From an uncultured Clostridia bacterium (GTDB lineage Bacteria; Bacillota; Clostridia; Saccharofermentanales; Saccharofermentanaceae), in the NCBI GenBank assembly GCA_946405115.1, contig CAMJGB010000073.1, forward strand, positions 1 to 8,933: 8,933 nt of DNA, read 5' to 3'. How positions within the stretch are numbered: the stretch's first letter is position 1; every line of letters starts with the position of its first letter. The position numbers and the translations under genes were made by a program. The notes under the pieces were generated by a model. The model was not told the origin of the DNA. It saw only the letters and a program-made list of their open reading frames with translations, and did no database searches. Positions 6,991-8,933 of the stretch are shown piece after piece.

Positions 6991-7381
6991 TAACAATACT
7001 AATATAGAACTGTTAACTGACTTCGCTATAGATGTCAGTGAAAGTGCAAATGGTCTGTGTGTTCTTATAAAGCACGACTATTATTCATCAGATAATGAGA
7101 ATGGCAAGTTACTGCTCGATAACCTTCTCGACAGTCTTATCATAGCATCAGACAGAGTCTATCTTGTTATCATTACTGACAGCGCTGTTAAGCTTCTTGA
7201 TACGTCGGAGAAGCTCAATCAGCTTATGAGTACCATCAATACAACTCTTGTATGTAAGGACAGCTTGGAATTCTATGGTATTAACATGCCGGCCTTCCCT
7301 GAGGACAAGGTCCATATTATTCCAATGACTGAGATTGCAGAACAGATCATTGAATCAAGACCCGGACTTATCATCGAATAA
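6980..7381 (+). CDS. Small DsrE/YedF-like protein
   Basis: A 133-residue protein. Residues 26-75 (CVLIKHDYYSS, ENGKLLLDNLLDSL, then VYLVIITDSAVKLL) and 91-100 (VCKDSLEFYG), ending PMTEIAEQIIESRPGLIIE, follow the pattern of the DsrE-like C-terminal domain of clostridial 'YedF' selenium-metabolism proteins. Typical members read roughly 'flNsGVKL' and 'SCGTCLdFYG' at those places. The TusA-like N-terminal domain of full YedF proteins is missing, so this is a lone, divergent DsrE-type domain. Only one cysteine (C92) of the usual pair remains; the second position is Ser95. If the family assignment holds, a role in sulfur or selenium relay is possible but unproven. It starts inside the DUF6062-type gene (11-base overlap), with a good AGGAG at 6969-6973 six bases before the ATG. 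It is the last gene of the operon, followed by a terminator. Confidence 0.65.
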   Translation: MKDNNNTNIELLTDFAIDVSESANGLCVLIKHDYYSSDNENGKLLLDNLLDSLIIASDRVYLVIITDSAVKLLDTSEKLNQLMSTINTTLVCKDSLEFYGINMPAFPEDKVHIIPMTEIAEQIIESRPGLIIE

Positions 7382-7424
7382 TCTATTCGGTTAATCTTAA
7401 TTAGATTATATTAAGACATAAAAT

Positions 7425-7448
7425 AGAGGATCGGTTTCCCGATCCTCT
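7425..7448. terminator. Rho-independent terminator, probably bidirectional
   Basis: A perfect 10-bp stem (AGAGGATCGG / CCGATCCTCT) encloses a 4-base loop. On the plus strand it is followed by TTTAGTTTTACTTTTT, a good U-rich tail, ending the yebC operon 43 bases after the DsrE-like stop. On the minus strand it lies 22 bases beyond the stop of the surface-protein gene and is followed by the weaker tail ATTTTAT, so it probably serves both convergent genes. Confidence 0.9.
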
Positions 7449-7470
7449 TTAGTTTTACTTTTTGTTCTTA

Positions 7471-8933
7471 TCAAGCTGTGTAGAACATACACTCTTCTGT
7501 TACAACTGAGAAGTCAGTATTGTCTCTGTAAGCCTCTTCTCTCAAGCTGATTGAGCCAGGGATTGTAGGACAGTACGGAACATTGAAGTTACCACCGCTT
7601 GATCCTGTATCTACATATCCGCAAGCAATTCTTCCGTAGAATACTCTGCTCAATACAGGGTTTACAACTCTGAATGTACCACCGTTTCCACCGCCGGGTG
7701 CTGAAGGGAACAATCCGATCATTGCAGACAATACTGAGTACTCTCCTCCGCCGGAATCACCATACTGGATCTGCTCACCGCCTGTGTATGTGGACAAGAC
7801 ATAGAATCTAGGAGTCTTTGTCTGGTTGATGTTAGCAGGGTCTGTAGGTAATCCTGTGAAGCATCTTGCGTCATAGAGTCCGCACCAGTGAGAATCACAA
7901 CCGCCGTTACCACCATAAATGATGAGCTTAGCAGGGCTTCTGAGGATAATGTAAACATTATGCTCGTTAGCAGCTGTGATCTGGAGTCCACCAGGACCGG
8001 AATCAGGTCTCTTAATTGTCAATGTAGCATCACAGAAGATGTAGATATCTCCGCCGGAAACGTTACAAGTAATCAAGTGATCAATTGTTGTTGCGGAAGA
8101 AATCTTATAGATACCGGCATTAATTGTATCAACTGTAGTATCCAACTCTGTAGCTGAAGAATAGTAAGGAGTTACAAAGTGATCAACAACCTCACCTGTT
8201 GTATCGATCTCATTAGGATCAACTGTAAGATAGCTCTCGATACCAGCACAGTGATCTGTACCTGCACTCTCCTGATGGAAGTAGCTGTCAGTATGATCAT
8301 ATGAAGCGCTGCTCATGGAACCATTCTCGAAATAGATTCCGCCGGATGCAAAGTGATTGTTGAAGTTTGTAGTATTCAAATCAAATCCTGTGTATCTGGG
8401 AGTTGCACTTGCACCGTGATCGTAGATATCAAAATAGAGATTACGGATTCCACCAAAACGAATTGTACCTACGGAACCACCGGAAGTTGCGTCCAAAGGA
8501 ACAGGAGTTGTACGAGTACTTGAAGGATCATGGATAGGAACTCTTGTACCCCAGAAGTACAGGTCAGCAGTAGCACCGCTGCTTGCACCATTAAACTGAG
8601 GTGTAGAAGTCATCTGAACACCGGCACCGTCACCAATGAAGTAAGCATTATAAGCGAATACAGCGTCTCTCAAATATACAACACCGTCGCAGAGGAGAGT
8701 TGTATAGAAGCCGGAACCGTCCTGGTCAGATCTTGTATCACCATGGATGAACATAACGTTATCAGTTGCATCGTAACGTGTCTGATTGTGTCTGTCATTG
8801 TCTGTGATAGCTGAAGCATCAAGACCGAAGTTACAAGAGTTCAAGAGACCGCCGTTACCGATATCTACTGTAAGGTTGAACATAGGAGAAGGAACACCCT
8901 CACCAACATTCTTCTTGAGGACTAATCTGTAGT
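7471..8933 (-). CDS. Large beta-rich surface or pilus-associated protein, C-terminal part (N-terminus outside window)
   Basis: The reading frame is open to the window edge, giving at least 486 residues; the ATG at 8881-8883 has no ribosome binding site and open frame before it (YRLVLKKNVGEG), so it is an internal Met. I do not recognise a named family with certainty. The protein is rich in Gly, Ser, Thr, Asn, Asp and Tyr, with many short predicted strands and Gly-rich turns, no membrane segment and no visible LPXTG anchor at the end (EECMFYTA). Counted from that Met, residues 255-325 (GDIYIFCDATLTI, then NVYIILRSPAKLIIYGG) and 358-440 (GGG turns, then FYGRIACGYVDTG) resemble the right-handed beta-helix or polymer-forming type ectodomains found in PilX-like/DUF7305 pilus-associated proteins. 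It has 11 cysteines in the visible part, with a cluster GGC..HWC......C at 329-341. An exported adhesin or minor-pilin ectodomain is the best guess, supported weakly by the nearby pil operon. Confidence 0.6.
   Translation of the reverse strand, partial: YRLVLKKNVGEGVPSPMFNLTVDIGNGGLLNSCNFGLDASAITDNDRHNQTRYDATDNVMFIHGDTRSDQDGSGFYTTLLCDGVVYLRDAVFAYNAYFIGDGAGVQMTSTPQFNGASSGATADLYFWGTRVPIHDPSSTRTTPVPLDATSGGSVGTIRFGGIRNLYFDIYDHGASATPRYTGFDLNTTNFNNHFASGGIYFENGSMSSASYDHTDSYFHQESAGTDHCAGIESYLTVDPNEIDTTGEVVDHFVTPYYSSATELDTTVDTINAGIYKISSATTIDHLITCNVSGGDIYIFCDATLTIKRPDSGPGGLQITAANEHNVYIILRSPAKLIIYGGNGGCDSHWCGLYDARCFTGLPTDPANINQTKTPRFYVLSTYTGGEQIQYGDSGGGEYSVLSAMIGLFPSAPGGGNGGTFRVVNPVLSRVFYGRIACGYVDTGSSGGNFNVPYCPTIPGSISLREEAYRDNTDFSVVTEECMFYTA

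Noticed and set aside
7391..7408. Inverted repeat TAATCT/AGATTA just before the terminator
   Set aside because: A 6-bp, almost all-AT stem with a 5-base loop is weak and expected by chance in this AT-rich gap; the GC-rich hairpin beside it explains termination.
8530..8814. 94-codon plus-strand open frame inside the surface-protein gene
   Set aside because: Antisense shadow of a long open minus-strand frame; no start signals and no recognisable motif.

Overview
The window looks like chromosome from a Gram-positive anaerobe of the class Clostridia (gut/rumen type). This rests on strong AGGAGG ribosome binding sites, a clostridial-style type IV pilus (T4P) operon, and a YebC / Asp23-type / DUF6062 / DsrE-like gene cluster. 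I cannot name a genus from sequence alone. I see no mobile element, CRISPR array, tRNA or rRNA.

Left half (1-4275, minus strand): a tightly packed T4P motor operon read right to left, pilB - pilT - pilC - pilM, with gaps of 19, 26 and 16 bp. PilB is the extension ATPase, PilT the retraction ATPase and PilC the inner-membrane platform. PilM is the actin-like cytoplasmic ring protein and is cut by the left edge. PilB begins with two spaced 24-residue motifs of the MshEN cyclic-di-GMP-binding type, so pilus extension is probably controlled post-translationally by c-di-GMP. No pilin gene lies inside the window.

Middle (4276-4496): a short AT-rich divergent promoter region. It has a good sigma-A-type promoter for the rightward operon, a plausible promoter for the pil operon, and small inverted repeats.

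Right-centre (4497-7381, plus strand): four genes with overlapping ends. They are yebC, a P-loop protein fused to an Asp23/Gls24-like domain, a DUF6062-type Cys/His protein, and a small DsrE/YedF-like protein. The 1, 1 and 11 base overlaps imply translational coupling and perhaps a shared function, which is not known. A strong hairpin terminator ends this operon at 7425-7448.

Right edge (7471-8933, minus strand): the C-terminal 486 residues of a large, beta-rich, Gly/Ser/Thr/Asn-rich protein converging on the same terminator. Its look suggests an exported surface or pilus-associated protein. The N-terminus, which would show any prepilin or signal peptide, is outside the window.

The most interesting points are the c-di-GMP-type motif in PilB, the P-loop/Asp23-like fusion inside a coupled four-gene operon of mostly unknown role, and the unusual cysteine-containing surface protein.
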